A DNA stretch of 64,000 nucleotides from Leucobacter chromiisoli (GCF_016522505.1 NZ_JAEHOH010000010.1:1-64000); one strand, 5' to 3'; shown: positions 16,387-25,416, counted from the first letter of the stretch. Translations and numbers: made by a program. Notes: a model not told the origin generated them from the sequence alone.

Positions 16387-17955
16387 ATGCGGCACGCCTT
16401 CCCGATGAACCTGGTGCTCGACACCGAGCAGCGGCCCGGCCGTACCGCGCGCGAGCGCCTGACGGGGCAGTTGCGCGCGGCGCTGCTCTCCGGGCAGGCG
16501 GGGGCCCGCGACCCCCTCCCGTCGACCCGGAGCCTCGCCGCCGCCGTCGGCGTCTCGCGCGGCACCGTCGTCGCGGCCTACGAGGATCTCGCCGGCGAGG
16601 GCTACGTCGTGACCGTACCCGGATCCGGCACCTTCGTCGCCGACGACCTGCCCGGATCCCCGCGAATCGGATGGGACACCGCTGACGCGCCGCGCCCCGC
16701 CGCCGAACCGGGACCCCCGCGCGAGGGAGCCGGCTCCCGCCCGTCCCCCGCGGGAGAGCCGGCCGGCACCGGAGGCCCGGTGATCAACCTCTCGCCGGGC
16801 AGCCCCTCGACGCGGTTCCACGCCCACCGCGACTGGGCCGCGGCCTGGCGGAGCGCCGTGAGGGCCGAGCTGCCCTCGCTGCCACCGCCCGCGGCGGGCA
16901 CGGAGGAGCTGCGATCCCTGATCGCCGAGCACCTGCGAGCGGCGAGGGGCGTGCGCTGCGACCCCGACGACGTCGTGGTCACCGCCGGCACGAGCGACGG
17001 CCTCGGCCTGCTCGTCCAGGGGCTCCGTCCGGAGGGGCCGACCGGCGCGCGCATCGCGACGGAGGATCCCGGCTACCCTGCGGCCCGCCGGGTGATCGCG
17101 CGGCTCGACGCGACGCCCGTGCCGATCCCCGTCAGCGATGGGGGCATGGACGCCGCCGCCCTCGCCGCGGCGCCGGGGCCGTTCGCGGCGGTGCTCCTGA
17201 CGCCGAGCCACCAGTACCCGCTGGGCGGCAGGCTGCCCGTCGCGGCGCGTCTCGCCCTGCTCGCGTGGGCGCGCGACGCGGGTGCGATCGTCATCGAGGA
17301 CGACTACGACAGCGACTTCCGGCACGGCGCGCCCTCGCTCCCGACGATCGCCTCGCTCGACGGAGAGCACCGCGTGGCGCTCGTCGGCAGCTACTCGAAG
17401 ACCCTCTCGCCCTGGCTGCGCTGCGGCTACCTGGTCGTGCCGGACGCGTCGTTGCGCCGCCGGGTCCTCGACGTGCGCGCCGACCTCGGGCAACCGGTCT
17501 CCGGTCTCGTCCAGGCCGCCCTCGCGGAGTTCCTGCGCAGCGGCGGCCTGCGGCGCCACCTGATCCGCGTGGGCCGCGAGTACGCGCACCGGCGGGCGCT
17601 CGTCATCGACGCGACCGCCCACCTCGCGCCCCGCGTCGGGCTCGCCGCGATCGAGGGCGGCCTGCACGCCGCTCTCACGTGGACGCGGGGCCGGTCGGCG
17701 GAGCAGGTGATCGCGCGCCTCGCCGACCGCGGCATCAGGGTCGCCTCGCTCGAGGCCTACCGCCACCCCGTTCATGCCGAAGGCGCCGCACGACGACCGC
17801 AGGGCATCGTCTTCGGCTACGGCGCGCCCACCGACCTCCAGCTGCAGCGGGCGCTCGCGGAGATCGCCGCCGCGCTCGCCGACGGGGGCTCCGGCGCCGC
17901 CGTCCGCGCCGGAACCCGAGCGCGACGCCGGACGGGCGATACCCTGGAGGCGTGA
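16387..17955 (+). CDS. MocR-family PLP-dependent transcriptional regulator
   Basis: 522 residues. N-terminal winged helix (PSTRSLAAAVGVSRGTVVAAYEDLAGEGY), a Pro/Gly-rich linker, then a class I aminotransferase fold with EDPGYPAARR, TPSHQYPLGGRLP, EDDYDSDFRHG and GSYSKTLSP, where Lys338 is the PLP-binding residue. MocR proteins sense PLP or an amino compound and control vitamin B6, GABA or amine genes. An alternative start at ATG 16405 would drop six residues; neither start has a clear ribosome site. Its stop overlaps the start of mntR by 4 nt. Confidence 0.88.
   Translation: MRHAFPMNLVLDTEQRPGRTARERLTGQLRAALLSGQAGARDPLPSTRSLAAAVGVSRGTVVAAYEDLAGEGYVVTVPGSGTFVADDLPGSPRIGWDTADAPRPAAEPGPPREGAGSRPSPAGEPAGTGGPVINLSPGSPSTRFHAHRDWAAAWRSAVRAELPSLPPPAAGTEELRSLIAEHLRAARGVRCDPDDVVVTAGTSDGLGLLVQGLRPEGPTGARIATEDPGYPAARRVIARLDATPVPIPVSDGGMDAAALAAAPGPFAAVLLTPSHQYPLGGRLPVAARLALLAWARDAGAIVIEDDYDSDFRHGAPSLPTIASLDGEHRVALVGSYSKTLSPWLRCGYLVVPDASLRRRVLDVRADLGQPVSGLVQAALAEFLRSGGLRRHLIRVGREYAHRRALVIDATAHLAPRVGLAAIEGGLHAALTWTRGRSAEQVIARLADRGIRVASLEAYRHPVHAEGAARRPQGIVFGYGAPTDLQLQRALAEIAAALADGGSGAAVRAGTRARRRTGDTLEA
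17940..17945 (+). promoter_or_regulatory. -10 box TACCCT for mntR
   Basis: TACCCT inside the MocR 3' end, 6 nt before GTG at 17952. It suggests mntR has its own leaderless transcript as well as possible coupling. Confidence 0.45.
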
Positions 17956-18638
17956 GCGTCGACGATCTATCCCCGGGCATGCAGAACTACGTGAAGGTGA
18001 TCTGGGGGCTGCAGGAGTGGTCAGACACCCCGGTGTCGAACTCCGCGATCGCCGAGGCCGCGGGGGTGCGGCTCTCCACCGTCTCGGACGCTCTGCGCAA
18101 GCTCTCCGACCAGGGGCTGATCGAACACGTGCGCTATGGCAGCGTGACGCTGACCGAGGTCGGGCGCGGGTACGCGGTGTCGATGATCCGGCGCCACCGC
18201 CTGCTCGAGACCTTCCTCGTGCAGATGCTGGGCTACGCCTGGGACGAGGTGCACGAGGAGGCCGACCGGCTCGAGCACGCCGTCTCCGACGGACTGATGG
18301 ACCGCATCGACCGCGCGCTCGGATTCCCGACGAGGGATCCCCACGGCGATCCCATCCCGAGCGCCGAGGGGACGGTGCACCGCCCCGACGCGGTCGTGCT
18401 CACGGAGGCGCCGGCGCCCTGCCGCGCCCGGATCGAGCGGATCTCCGACGCCGACAACGAGATGCTGCAGTACTTCGCGTCGCGCGGGCTCGTCGTCGAC
18501 GCCGAGCTCCACGTGCTGCCCGGGGAGCCCTACTCCGAGACCGTCACCGTGCGCGTGGACGGCGCGGACGACGCCGTGAGCCTGGGCGCGGCCGCCGCGG
18601 CCTCGATCTGGGCGTCGGTGCTGCCGGAGGCCGCATAG
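17952..18638 (+). CDS. mntR: Manganese-responsive DtxR-family regulator
   Basis: 228 residues from GTG at 17952, overlapping the MocR stop by GTGA. From memory the sequence follows the actinobacterial MntR branch (Rv2788-like) closely: QNYVKVIWGLQEWSD, RRHRLLETFLVQMLGY, WDEVHEEADRLEHAVSD and LGFPTRDPHGDPIP. Metal-ligand positions read His82, Glu86, His101, Asp105, Glu108 and His109. The DtxR Cys102 position is Asp, which fits manganese rather than iron sensing. An N-terminal winged helix, dimerisation domain and C-terminal SH3-like domain are all present. It should repress manganese uptake genes; none are in this window. Confidence 0.85.
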   Translation: MSVDDLSPGMQNYVKVIWGLQEWSDTPVSNSAIAEAAGVRLSTVSDALRKLSDQGLIEHVRYGSVTLTEVGRGYAVSMIRRHRLLETFLVQMLGYAWDEVHEEADRLEHAVSDGLMDRIDRALGFPTRDPHGDPIPSAEGTVHRPDAVVLTEAPAPCRARIERISDADNEMLQYFASRGLVVDAELHVLPGEPYSETVTVRVDGADDAVSLGAAAAASIWASVLPEAA

Positions 18639-18852
18639 CTCAGCCGTCCGCCGCGGTGCCCATCGCCATGGCGACCGTGACGATCAGCGCCGCGCCCGTG
18701 CCCCACGCGCCGCGGGGCCCGCTCCAGTCTCACACGTCCGCGGCGAGGGCTCCGCAGGCGGCGAGAATCTTCGCCGAGTTCCGCAGTCGGGTGCGCCCCG
18801 ATGCCGCTCGTAGGCGATACTAGAGGGAGGGGCACGAGCGGAGAGGAGAGCG

Positions 18853-19512
18853 GTGTTCGGCTTCAGGAAACGGCGCAGGCCGCGCCCGCCGCGGCGCCTG
18901 CCGAGACGCGTGCTCGCCCCCGTCGAGGAGATCGTCGAGCAGGGGCTGCTCGTGGCCGACGTCGCCGTGCGCATGAGCGTGAAGAACGCGATCATCATGA
19001 ACGCGCTCAAGCGGCACGTGGACTACGACGAGCAGCGGGTCACCGAGATGGTGCAGGAGGCGACCGTCGACCTCGCCGAGGAACGAGAGCGGGACGCCCG
19101 TCACATCCAGCGCATGCGCAACGAGATCAGCAACACGGGACGCAGCTCGTGGAGCGAGTCGGACTACGGGAACGACGACAGCCGCACGCTCAGGCACCGT
19201 CAGGAGGTCTACGAGAACATCGCGGTCCAGCTGCGGGAGCGCGCGGCCGACGAGGCCTATCTCAAGACGACCGTCGAACGGGCGCGCGAGGCCGCATGGG
19301 CCGAGATCGGCGACTCGCTCGCTGAGCGCGCGACCCACCCCTACTACAGCGGCGGCGCCAGCGAGGAGTACCGGGAGGCGCGCGAGGGGCGGATCCAGCA
19401 GCTCATCGAGAAGGATCTCACCGAGCTCGTGCAGCAGCGGGCGGCAAAGCCCGGGAAGCTGCGGAAGGCGCGGAGCAGGAAGAACGGATCAGAGGGCGAG
19501 GGGCGCGGGTAG
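18853..19512 (+). CDS. Conserved actinobacterial protein of unknown function
   Basis: 219 residues. Begins with a strongly basic stretch (FRKRRRPRPPRRLPRRV) followed by a helical region that includes EEIVEQGLLVADVAVRMSVKNAIIMNALKRH, then long charged helices rich in Glu/Arg and a basic tail (KLRKARSRKNG). No signal peptide or transmembrane segment is evident. GTG start with GGAGAGGAG upstream. Similar proteins occur in Microbacteriaceae without a known role. The basic ends suggest nucleic-acid or membrane contact, but this is a guess. Confidence 0.65.
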   Translation: MFGFRKRRRPRPPRRLPRRVLAPVEEIVEQGLLVADVAVRMSVKNAIIMNALKRHVDYDEQRVTEMVQEATVDLAEERERDARHIQRMRNEISNTGRSSWSESDYGNDDSRTLRHRQEVYENIAVQLRERAADEAYLKTTVERAREAAWAEIGDSLAERATHPYYSGGASEEYREAREGRIQQLIEKDLTELVQQRAAKPGKLRKARSRKNGSEGEGRG

Positions 19513-19515
19513 CCG

Positions 19516-19848
19516 TCAATCGGCATCCGTGTTCCGCAGCTCGGGGTGCCGGTCGAGGTACCCGGAGGCGAACCAGCAGGACGCCTCGATCCGGCGCCCC
19601 CGCACGACGGGATCGGTGAGCGCGTGCTGCACGAGCAGCCCCGAGAGACCCGTCCCGCGCAGATCCGGGGTCACCTCCGTGTGATCGAAGTCGATCGCGG
19701 CGTCGCCGAGCAGCGTGTAGTGGGCTTCGCCGAGCACCCGCCGCCCGTCGCCCCGATCTTGGACCACGGCGAAGCGCGAGCGCTCGGGCTCGTGCTCGAT
19801 GCGGAATCCGTCTGCTGCGGCCTGTGCTTCATCGACGTATCTGGACAT
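19516..19848 (-). CDS. Small GNAT-like acetyltransferase (YjdJ/Acetyltransf_CG type)
   Basis: 110 residues. The compact GNAT core reads RFAVVQDRGDGRRVLGEA, YTLLGDAAIDFDHTEVTPDLRGTGLSGLLVQHAL and ASCWFASGYLDRHPEL, typical of the one-domain family with a catalytic Cys region. The start at 19848 is preferred to the ATG at 19854 because TAGGCT lies 7 nt upstream. Convergent with the preceding gene by 3 nt. Confidence 0.85.
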   Translation of the reverse strand: MSRYVDEAQAAADGFRIEHEPERSRFAVVQDRGDGRRVLGEAHYTLLGDAAIDFDHTEVTPDLRGTGLSGLLVQHALTDPVVRGRRIEASCWFASGYLDRHPELRNTDAD

Positions 19849-19855
19849 GGGCATC

Positions 19856-19861
19856 AGCCTA
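19856..19861 (-). promoter_or_regulatory. -10 box TAGGCT for the small GNAT gene
   Basis: TAGGCT on the minus strand, 7 nt before ATG at 19848. Confidence 0.45.
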
Positions 19862-19930
19862 GGCCCCGGGCCCCGACGGGACCAGGGGCTTGCGGAATGG
19901 GCGGTTCAGACTCACGGGGAGGGGACGGGC

Positions 19931-19936
19931 TATCCT
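19931..19936 (+). promoter_or_regulatory. Candidate -10 box TATCCT for the lipoprotein gene
   Basis: TATCCT, 40 nt before the GTG at 19977, giving a short leader with a good ribosome site. Confidence 0.35.
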
Positions 19937-19976
19937 CGTCGAGGACGGGCACGCCGGAGGAGAGGAGAACGCCGCT

Positions 19977-20651
19977 GTGGAGAGGACCGCGTCTGCACGC
20001 CGCCCCGGCACGACGTCCGCGGCGCTCCGCGATGCCGGCTCCCGCTCCCGGGCCGCCTCCAGCCCCCTGCAGCGCTCCCGGGCCGCCGCCGCGCTCGTCG
20101 CCGCGGCGACGGTCGCGCTGTCGCTGGCGGCGTGCGCGCCCGACCCCGAGCCGGAACCGGAGGTGCTCTCGGTGACGGAGGCCGGTGGCGTGTACCTCGA
20201 GGCGGTCTGCCCGGTGAACGCGGCCTGGGACGAGGCCGATGTCGAGATCGACCGGCTGCGCATCGGCGTCGCGCGGGGGGAGGATTTCGACACCGCCCCC
20301 TTCGCGGAGGCGATGAGCGCGCTCGCCGACGCCAGCGGCGAAGCCGCCGAGCAGCTCGACGCCGGCGACATCGTGTGGCCGGAGGAGGCGAGGGACGAGA
20401 TCGAGGAGGTCCGCGTCACACTGGTCGCCGATCGCAAGCAGGCTCTCGCGGTGGCGGAGCTCCCCGCCGAGGAGGCGGCCGGCTACATGTGGGACGGCGA
20501 CGCCGCCCGCGACGCGGCGGTGGCGGCTCGCACGGTGCTCGGCCTGCCGGAGGACCCGGCGGCGGCGTGCGCCCGATGGGCCGAGCGGAGGGCTGCAGAG
20601 GACGGGGGCGGCGCCGGGAGCGATGGCGGCTCCGGGGAGCCGTCCGAGTAG
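19977..20651 (+). CDS. Putative lipoprotein of unknown function
   Basis: 224 residues from GTG at 19977, chosen for GGAGGAGAGGAG upstream with a 9-nt gap. A basic N-terminus precedes a hydrophobic helix and the lipobox LAAC (SLAACAPDPEPEPE), so the mature protein is lipid-anchored outside the membrane. The domain after the lipobox is about 130 residues of acidic helix without recognisable motifs, followed by a Gly/Asp/Ser-rich tail. Two further cysteines (AVCPVN and AAACARW) could form a disulfide. Convergent with the TPM gene. Confidence 0.75.
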   Translation: MERTASARRPGTTSAALRDAGSRSRAASSPLQRSRAAAALVAAATVALSLAACAPDPEPEPEVLSVTEAGGVYLEAVCPVNAAWDEADVEIDRLRIGVARGEDFDTAPFAEAMSALADASGEAAEQLDAGDIVWPEEARDEIEEVRVTLVADRKQALAVAELPAEEAAGYMWDGDAARDAAVAARTVLGLPEDPAAACARWAERRAAEDGGGAGSDGGSGEPSE

Positions 20652-20670
20652 AGCGTGCCGGGCGCGCGGC

Positions 20671-22677
20671 TCAGAAGCGGCCGCCCCCTCGGCTGCGGCG
20701 CGACCCGCTGCTGCGCGAGCTGCTGCTGCGGCGCGATCCGCTGCTGCGCGACCTGCTGCTGCGGCTGGAACCGCCGCCGCGCCGCGATCCACCGCCCCAG
20801 GATCCGCCCCACGAACCGCCTCGCGAGCCTCCGAAGCCGCCGCCCGAGTCACCGAGGATGCCGCCGAGGACGGCCGCGAGGTCGGGGCTGCCGCCCGACG
20901 AGCCGCGGTACCCGCCGTACCCGTCGGCACCGCCGAAACCCTCGACGTCGAGCTGGGCGGCGCTCAGCGCCTCCGCGGCGAGCCGATCGGCGCGCTGGGC
21001 CTCCCGGAGTGCGCTCTGCGGATCGCCGGCGCGCGCCGACTCGGCTCTGGACAGCGACGCCCTCGCCTCTGCGGCCCGGGTGCGCGCGGTCGAGCCGACG
21101 GCGCCGCGGCGGGAGGCGATGTAGCCCTCGGCCTGCAGCACCCGGTCGCCGGCCTGCGCGAGCGTCGCGTTCAGGAGCTGCCGCGCCCGTTCGGCGTCCC
21201 GGGCAGCCTGCACGACGCCGTCGATGTTCGCGTTCGCCGCCTCGAGCGCCTCCACGGCCCGGCTGGGGCGCCGGTCGGCGCCGCTCAAGTCGGCGCGGGC
21301 CCGCTCGATCCGCTCCTCGGTCTCCCGGACGGCGGCGGCGATCCTCCCGTCGGGATCGGGCACCGCGCTCGCCGCCGCGACGTCGCCCTGAATCTCGGAG
21401 ATCAACTCGGTGCAGCGCTCCTCGACCCGGGCGAGCTGCTCCCCGTGCTTGCCGATCGCGCGTCCCAGGCCCTCAGCCTGACCCACCGCGGCCTCCGCCT
21501 CCCGAATCGCGACCGCCGCCTCGCCGGTGCGGCCACCCTCGAGCGAGGTCCGCGCCGCTGCGGCGCGGACCTGCGCGAATGACAGCAGTCCGTCGGCCTG
21601 TCCGGGGTTGGCGGAGACGGAGCTCAGCTCCTCGGCGGCGTAGTCCGCGCTCAGCCGGGACAGCTCGGCCAGTGCGGTCTCCGCGCCGCCCGCGGCGGCG
21701 GCCCGTCGCTGCTCCAGGGCCTCGAGCGCCGCCGGAGCATTGCGTTCGATGTCGCGCAGCCGCTCGAAGGGCTCGGACTGGGCGTCGAGGGTCGCGTCGA
21801 CCGCCGCGCACAGCTCCAGGATCCGGGTGAGCCACTGCCGCCGCTGCTCCTCGGTGTCTGGCACCGCGTCGTCGAGCTGCTGTCGCAGACCGAAGGCCTC
21901 GATGAGCTGCGTCCGTGCGGCCTCGAGGGCTTCGGCGAACTCGGCCACCGCGGCCTCTCCGAACTGGGCGCCTGCGAACTGGAGCTCCTGCTCGCTCGTC
22001 GTGACGGCGTCGTCGGCGGCCACGAGCGCGGACCCGGAGCGCTGCTCGAGCTCTTCGAGCTCCTCGCGCCGCTCGCGCGAGGCCCGTCTGCCGCGAACCG
22101 CGCGGGAGATGCCGAAGGCCGCGCCCCCGACGCCCACGGCACCGGCGACGGAACCGACGACGATCGCCGTCGTGCGGCCTGCAGCGCCGTGCTCCGTCTC
22201 GACCTGCTCGGCGGCGGCCGAGATGGCCCCCGACCAGTCGCCGTCGCGCAGCTCGGGCAGGATGCGCTCTTCGATCGCGTCGAGCTGGCGATCGCTCAGC
22301 GGGCCGCCGTCGAGCGCCGAGATGAAGTACTGCCGGCCCTCCGTCGACACCGCGAGGAGGTACTGCGAGTCGCCGAGCCCGTTCAGCTCCGCGGTCTCGT
22401 TCGCCCACGAGACGCGATCGCCGGGATTCGTGAACTCGTCGACGAGCACCACGTAGAGGTCGATCCCCGTCTCGGCGAAGGTGGCGGCGAGCCGCGCGTT
22501 CGCGGCCCGCTCATCGGCCGCGCCGAGCACGTCAGCCTCGTCGGCGACGTAGGAGTCGCCGAGGGCGACGGGCTCGACCGCTCCGGCCGGCGCGCCGGCC
22601 AGGAGCACCCACGCCGCGCCCGCGGCTGCGGCCCCCGCGACGATCCATCTCGGGGCTCGGATTCGCGCGCTCTTCAC
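20671..22677 (-). CDS. TPM-domain (YgcG-like) protein with coiled coil and Ser/Arg/Gly-rich tail
   Basis: 668 residues from GTG at 22677; the frame is open to 22713, but TACACT lies exactly 6 nt upstream of this GTG. Signal sequence (WIVAGAAAAGAAWVLLAGAPAGA), then an extracellular TPM domain (about residues 40-165: VADEADVLGAADERAANARL, DLYVVLVDEFT, ISALDGGPLSD), a transmembrane helix (AIVVGSVAGAVGVGGAAFGI) and a long cytoplasmic helical region. The last 100 residues are Gly-rich then Ser/Arg repeats ending GGGRF. TPM proteins are linked to membrane repair and photosystem or Psp-like stress. The helical region is shared with the gene at 1352-2668. Confidence 0.82.
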   Translation of the reverse strand: MKSARIRAPRWIVAGAAAAGAAWVLLAGAPAGAVEPVALGDSYVADEADVLGAADERAANARLAATFAETGIDLYVVLVDEFTNPGDRVSWANETAELNGLGDSQYLLAVSTEGRQYFISALDGGPLSDRQLDAIEERILPELRDGDWSGAISAAAEQVETEHGAAGRTTAIVVGSVAGAVGVGGAAFGISRAVRGRRASRERREELEELEQRSGSALVAADDAVTTSEQELQFAGAQFGEAAVAEFAEALEAARTQLIEAFGLRQQLDDAVPDTEEQRRQWLTRILELCAAVDATLDAQSEPFERLRDIERNAPAALEALEQRRAAAAGGAETALAELSRLSADYAAEELSSVSANPGQADGLLSFAQVRAAAARTSLEGGRTGEAAVAIREAEAAVGQAEGLGRAIGKHGEQLARVEERCTELISEIQGDVAAASAVPDPDGRIAAAVRETEERIERARADLSGADRRPSRAVEALEAANANIDGVVQAARDAERARQLLNATLAQAGDRVLQAEGYIASRRGAVGSTARTRAAEARASLSRAESARAGDPQSALREAQRADRLAAEALSAAQLDVEGFGGADGYGGYRGSSGGSPDLAAVLGGILGDSGGGFGGSRGGSWGGSWGGGSRRGGGSSRSSRSRSSGSRRSSSSRSSGSRRSRGGGRF

Positions 22678-22683
22678 ACTCGG

Positions 22684-22689
22684 AGTGTA
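22684..22689 (-). promoter_or_regulatory. -10 box TACACT for the TPM gene
   Basis: TACACT on the minus strand, 6 nt before GTG at 22677. Confidence 0.5.
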
Positions 22690-22755
22690 TTCGGGTCGAC
22701 CGTCGAGGTCCATCGGACTCCCCGGGGCGAGGGTGCGCGCGGTCGCCGGCGCTCG

Positions 22756-23676
22756 TCAGTCGAGCACCTCGATGGCGTGCCGCACCGCCGCGGCGAGACG
22801 CCTGACGGCCGGGGAGGGCTCTCTGCCGGCCCCCTCGCCGGGGGCCGCGATGAGGATCGACCGCGCGAAGGCCGGGTCGTCGATCGGCAGCAGCGCGACG
22901 CCGGGCTGCACGGACCCGCTCGCCAGCTTCGGGACGAGGCCGATGCTCATGCCCGCGGCGATCATGCCGAGCATGACGGAGAAGTCGTCGGTGCGGATCG
23001 AGACGTCGATCGTGCGACCCGCCTCGGCGAAGGCGTCCACGACCACCGAGTCCATGGGGTCGTTCCGGGTCGCGCCGAGCAGCCAGCGCTCCTGGCTGAG
23101 CGCCACCAGGGTCGCCCGGTCGATGCTCTCGCGGGAGGCGAGGGGGTGCGACTCGGGGACCGCGAGCTGCAGCGGATCCCTGAGCACCTCCGTGGTCGAG
23201 ACGTCCGAGCGGAACGGCAGATCGTACCCCGGCACGGAGTAGACCAGCACGGCGTCGAGCTCGCGCTGATTGACGTGGGCGACGAGCGGTGCGACCTCCT
23301 CGAGGGTCGCGTCGAGCTCGATGCCCCACTCCGACACCTGCGCGGCGATCGACGGGAGCAGGCGCGCCGCGGCGGTGGGGAAGGTGCCGAATCGCAGTCG
23401 CACGTGCCCGGCCTCCGCGAGGCTGCGGACGTCGACGAGCGCCCGGTCGGCGAGGGTCAGGATCTCCGCGGCCCGCTCGAGCATCAGGGCGCCCGCGGGC
23501 GTCGGCGCGCTGCCCCGGGTGGACCGCTGCAGCAGCGGCGCGCCCACGAGGCGGTCGAGGTTGCGCAGATGGTAGTCGACGGTGGGCTGGCTCCACCCCA
23601 GCCGGCGCGCGGCTCTGGCGACGGATCCCTCGCTGCCCACGGCGCGCAGGGCCTCGAGCTGCCGCAGATCGATCAT
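22756..23676 (-). CDS. LysR-family transcriptional regulator
   Basis: 306 residues, standard length. N-terminal winged helix: DLRQLEALRAVGSEGSVARAARRLGWSQPTVDYHLRNLDRLVG (read in two pieces); the effector-binding domain follows from about residue 90. Leaderless ATG at 23676 after TAGAGT with a 6-nt gap. Divergent from the amino-acid decarboxylase gene across 122 bp that hold a perfect CCATA-N5-TATGG palindrome, so control of that gene set is likely. The ligand could be lysine, cadaverine or another amino acid. Confidence 0.88.
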   Translation of the reverse strand: MIDLRQLEALRAVGSEGSVARAARRLGWSQPTVDYHLRNLDRLVGAPLLQRSTRGSAPTPAGALMLERAAEILTLADRALVDVRSLAEAGHVRLRFGTFPTAAARLLPSIAAQVSEWGIELDATLEEVAPLVAHVNQRELDAVLVYSVPGYDLPFRSDVSTTEVLRDPLQLAVPESHPLASRESIDRATLVALSQERWLLGATRNDPMDSVVVDAFAEAGRTIDVSIRTDDFSVMLGMIAAGMSIGLVPKLASGSVQPGVALLPIDDPAFARSILIAAPGEGAGREPSPAVRRLAAAVRHAIEVLD

Positions 23677-23682
23677 CCCGTC

Positions 23683-23688
23683 ACTCTA
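23683..23688 (-). promoter_or_regulatory. -10 box TAGAGT for the LysR gene
   Basis: TAGAGT on the minus strand, 6 nt before ATG at 23676. Confidence 0.5.
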
Positions 23689-23726
23689 CCCCCTATTGAG
23701 CCCGACGCCGATGGCTCGCATCTGCT

Positions 23727-23741
23727 CCATAGGCCGTATGG
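23727..23741. promoter_or_regulatory. Candidate LysR operator
   Basis: CCATAGGCCGTATGG is a perfect 5+5 inverted repeat with 5-bp centre. T23726 and A23738 give the T-N11-A pattern of LysR boxes. It lies between the LysR gene and the decarboxylase start, about 45 bp upstream of the latter's -10 box. Confidence 0.5.
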
Positions 23742-23786
23742 TGCCCTGGAGAGAAGTGAGGGATTCCCCGGCGGCCTCCGCGTCGC

Positions 23787-23792
23787 CACGAT
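23787..23792 (+). promoter_or_regulatory. -10 box CACGAT for the decarboxylase gene
   Basis: CACGAT, 6 nt before ATG at 23799. Confidence 0.4.
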
Positions 23793-23798
23793 GGGAGC

Positions 23799-25391
23799 AT
23801 GCTGCACGCTCAGGCCCACTCCGACGACCCCGCGACGACGCTCCCGACCTCTGCGGAGCCGCTTCGCCGGCCCCGGAGGAGCGACGACGCGGCGCCGGCG
23901 CGCCCCACGCAGCGGGACACTCCGTACGCCGACGCGCTGCGACGCCACGCCGCGCGCGACACGCTGCAGCTGATGGTCCCGGGCCACGGCGGCACCGACC
24001 GGGGCATCAGCGGGCCGCTCGCCGACTTCATCGGCGAGCGGGCGCTGCACCTCGACATCCCCATGCTGATGGACGGTATCGACCTCGGGCCCGAGTCGCC
24101 GCTCAGCGACTCCCTGAGACTGGCGGCCGAGGCCTGGGGCGCGAGGCGCACCTGGTTCCTCACCAACGGGGCCTCGCAGGCGAACCGCACCGCGGCCATC
24201 GCCGCGCGCGGCCTCGGCGAGCACATCGTCTCCCAGCGCAGCGCCCACTCGAGCTTCAGCGACGGCGTGCTGCTGGCGGGCCTGACGCCGTCGTTCGTGC
24301 TGCCGACGGTCGACGAGCACCACGGCATGGCCCACGGCGTCTCACCCGCGGCGCTCGACGAGGCGCTGACCCGGGCCGAGCGCGAGGGGCGCCCGGCGTC
24401 GGCGGTCTACATCATCTCGCCCAGCTACTTCGGCTCCGTGTCCGACGTGCGCGGCCTCTCGGAGGTGGCGCACGCCCACGGAGCGCCGCTCATCGTCGAC
24501 GGGGCCTGGGGGCCGCACTTCGGATTCCACCCGGGGCTGCCGGAGTCGCCCGCCCGTCTCGGCGCCGACCTCGTGGTCTCGAGCACCCACAAGCTCGCGG
24601 GATCGCTCACGCAGTCCGCGATGCTGCACCTCGGCGACGGACCCTTCGCGGGTCGCCTCGAGCCGCTCATCGAGCGCGCCTTCACGATGACCGCCTCGAC
24701 CTCGGCCAGCGCGCTCCTCATGGGCTCGCTCGACATCGCCAGGCACGCCCTGGCGACGGGCGAGGCGGCCATCGGGGCATCGATCGAGGCTGCCGAGCGG
24801 TTCCGCCGGGCGCTGCGGGAGGACCCCCGGTTCGCCGTGGTGAGCGACGGCTTCGACCGGTTCGAGGACGTGGTCGCGACCGACCTGCTCAGGGTACCCA
24901 TCGACGTCTCGGCGAGCGGGGTCAGCGGCCACTGGATGCGCGACCACCTGATGGACCGGCACGGCATCTACTTCGAGATGGCCACCGCCACCTCGATCGT
25001 CGCGGTCGTGGGCGCCGGCAAGACGCCCGACTTCGACCTCGTGCACCGCGCGCTCGTCTCGGCCGTCGAGTCGCCCGACGCCGAGGCCGAGCGCGCCGCT
25101 CACGTCGGCGACGCGGCCTTCCCCGCCCTCCCCGACCCGGGGCCCCTGCGGATGCTGCCGCGCGACGGCTTCCTCGGCGAGACCGAGGTCGTCGCCGCTG
25201 CGGAGGCCGTGGGGCGCATCTCGGCCGATACGCTCGCCGCCTACCCGCCCGGCATCCCCAACGTCATGCCAGGCGAGGAGATCACCGAGCAGGCCGTGGC
25301 CTTCCTGCGCGCCGTCGCGGAATCGCCGACGGGATACGTGAGAGGCGCGATCGACGCGGGAGTAACCTTGTTCCGGGTGGTGCGCGCCTGA
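23799..25391 (+). CDS. Orn/Lys/Arg decarboxylase family protein
   Basis: 530 residues. PLP-dependent fold-type I decarboxylase: QLMVPGHGGTDRGISGPLAD near the start, TNGASQANRTA, DGAWGPHFGFHPGLP and the PLP-binding VSSTHKLAGSLTQSA. The C-terminal domain has YPPGIPNVMPGEEIT, conserved in biodegradative and biosynthetic members. It removes CO2 from lysine, arginine or ornithine to make cadaverine, agmatine or putrescine. The gene run ending in diaminopimelate decarboxylase favours lysine, but the choice is inferred. The N-terminal 35 residues are low-complexity. Stop is followed by two hairpins and then a permease gene. Confidence 0.87.
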   Translation: MLHAQAHSDDPATTLPTSAEPLRRPRRSDDAAPARPTQRDTPYADALRRHAARDTLQLMVPGHGGTDRGISGPLADFIGERALHLDIPMLMDGIDLGPESPLSDSLRLAAEAWGARRTWFLTNGASQANRTAAIAARGLGEHIVSQRSAHSSFSDGVLLAGLTPSFVLPTVDEHHGMAHGVSPAALDEALTRAEREGRPASAVYIISPSYFGSVSDVRGLSEVAHAHGAPLIVDGAWGPHFGFHPGLPESPARLGADLVVSSTHKLAGSLTQSAMLHLGDGPFAGRLEPLIERAFTMTASTSASALLMGSLDIARHALATGEAAIGASIEAAERFRRALREDPRFAVVSDGFDRFEDVVATDLLRVPIDVSASGVSGHWMRDHLMDRHGIYFEMATATSIVAVVGAGKTPDFDLVHRALVSAVESPDAEAERAAHVGDAAFPALPDPGPLRMLPRDGFLGETEVVAAAEAVGRISADTLAAYPPGIPNVMPGEEITEQAVAFLRAVAESPTGYVRGAIDAGVTLFRVVRA

Positions 25392-25416
25392 TGACTTCGC
25401 GGCGCTGACCGCGATC

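Noticed and set aside
18640-18852. Short minus-strand stretch reading like the last residues of a membrane protein (IVTVAMAMGTAADG)
   Set aside because: Only a few codons before an in-frame stop; no start codon or ribosome site. Gap of 213 bp left as gene-free.
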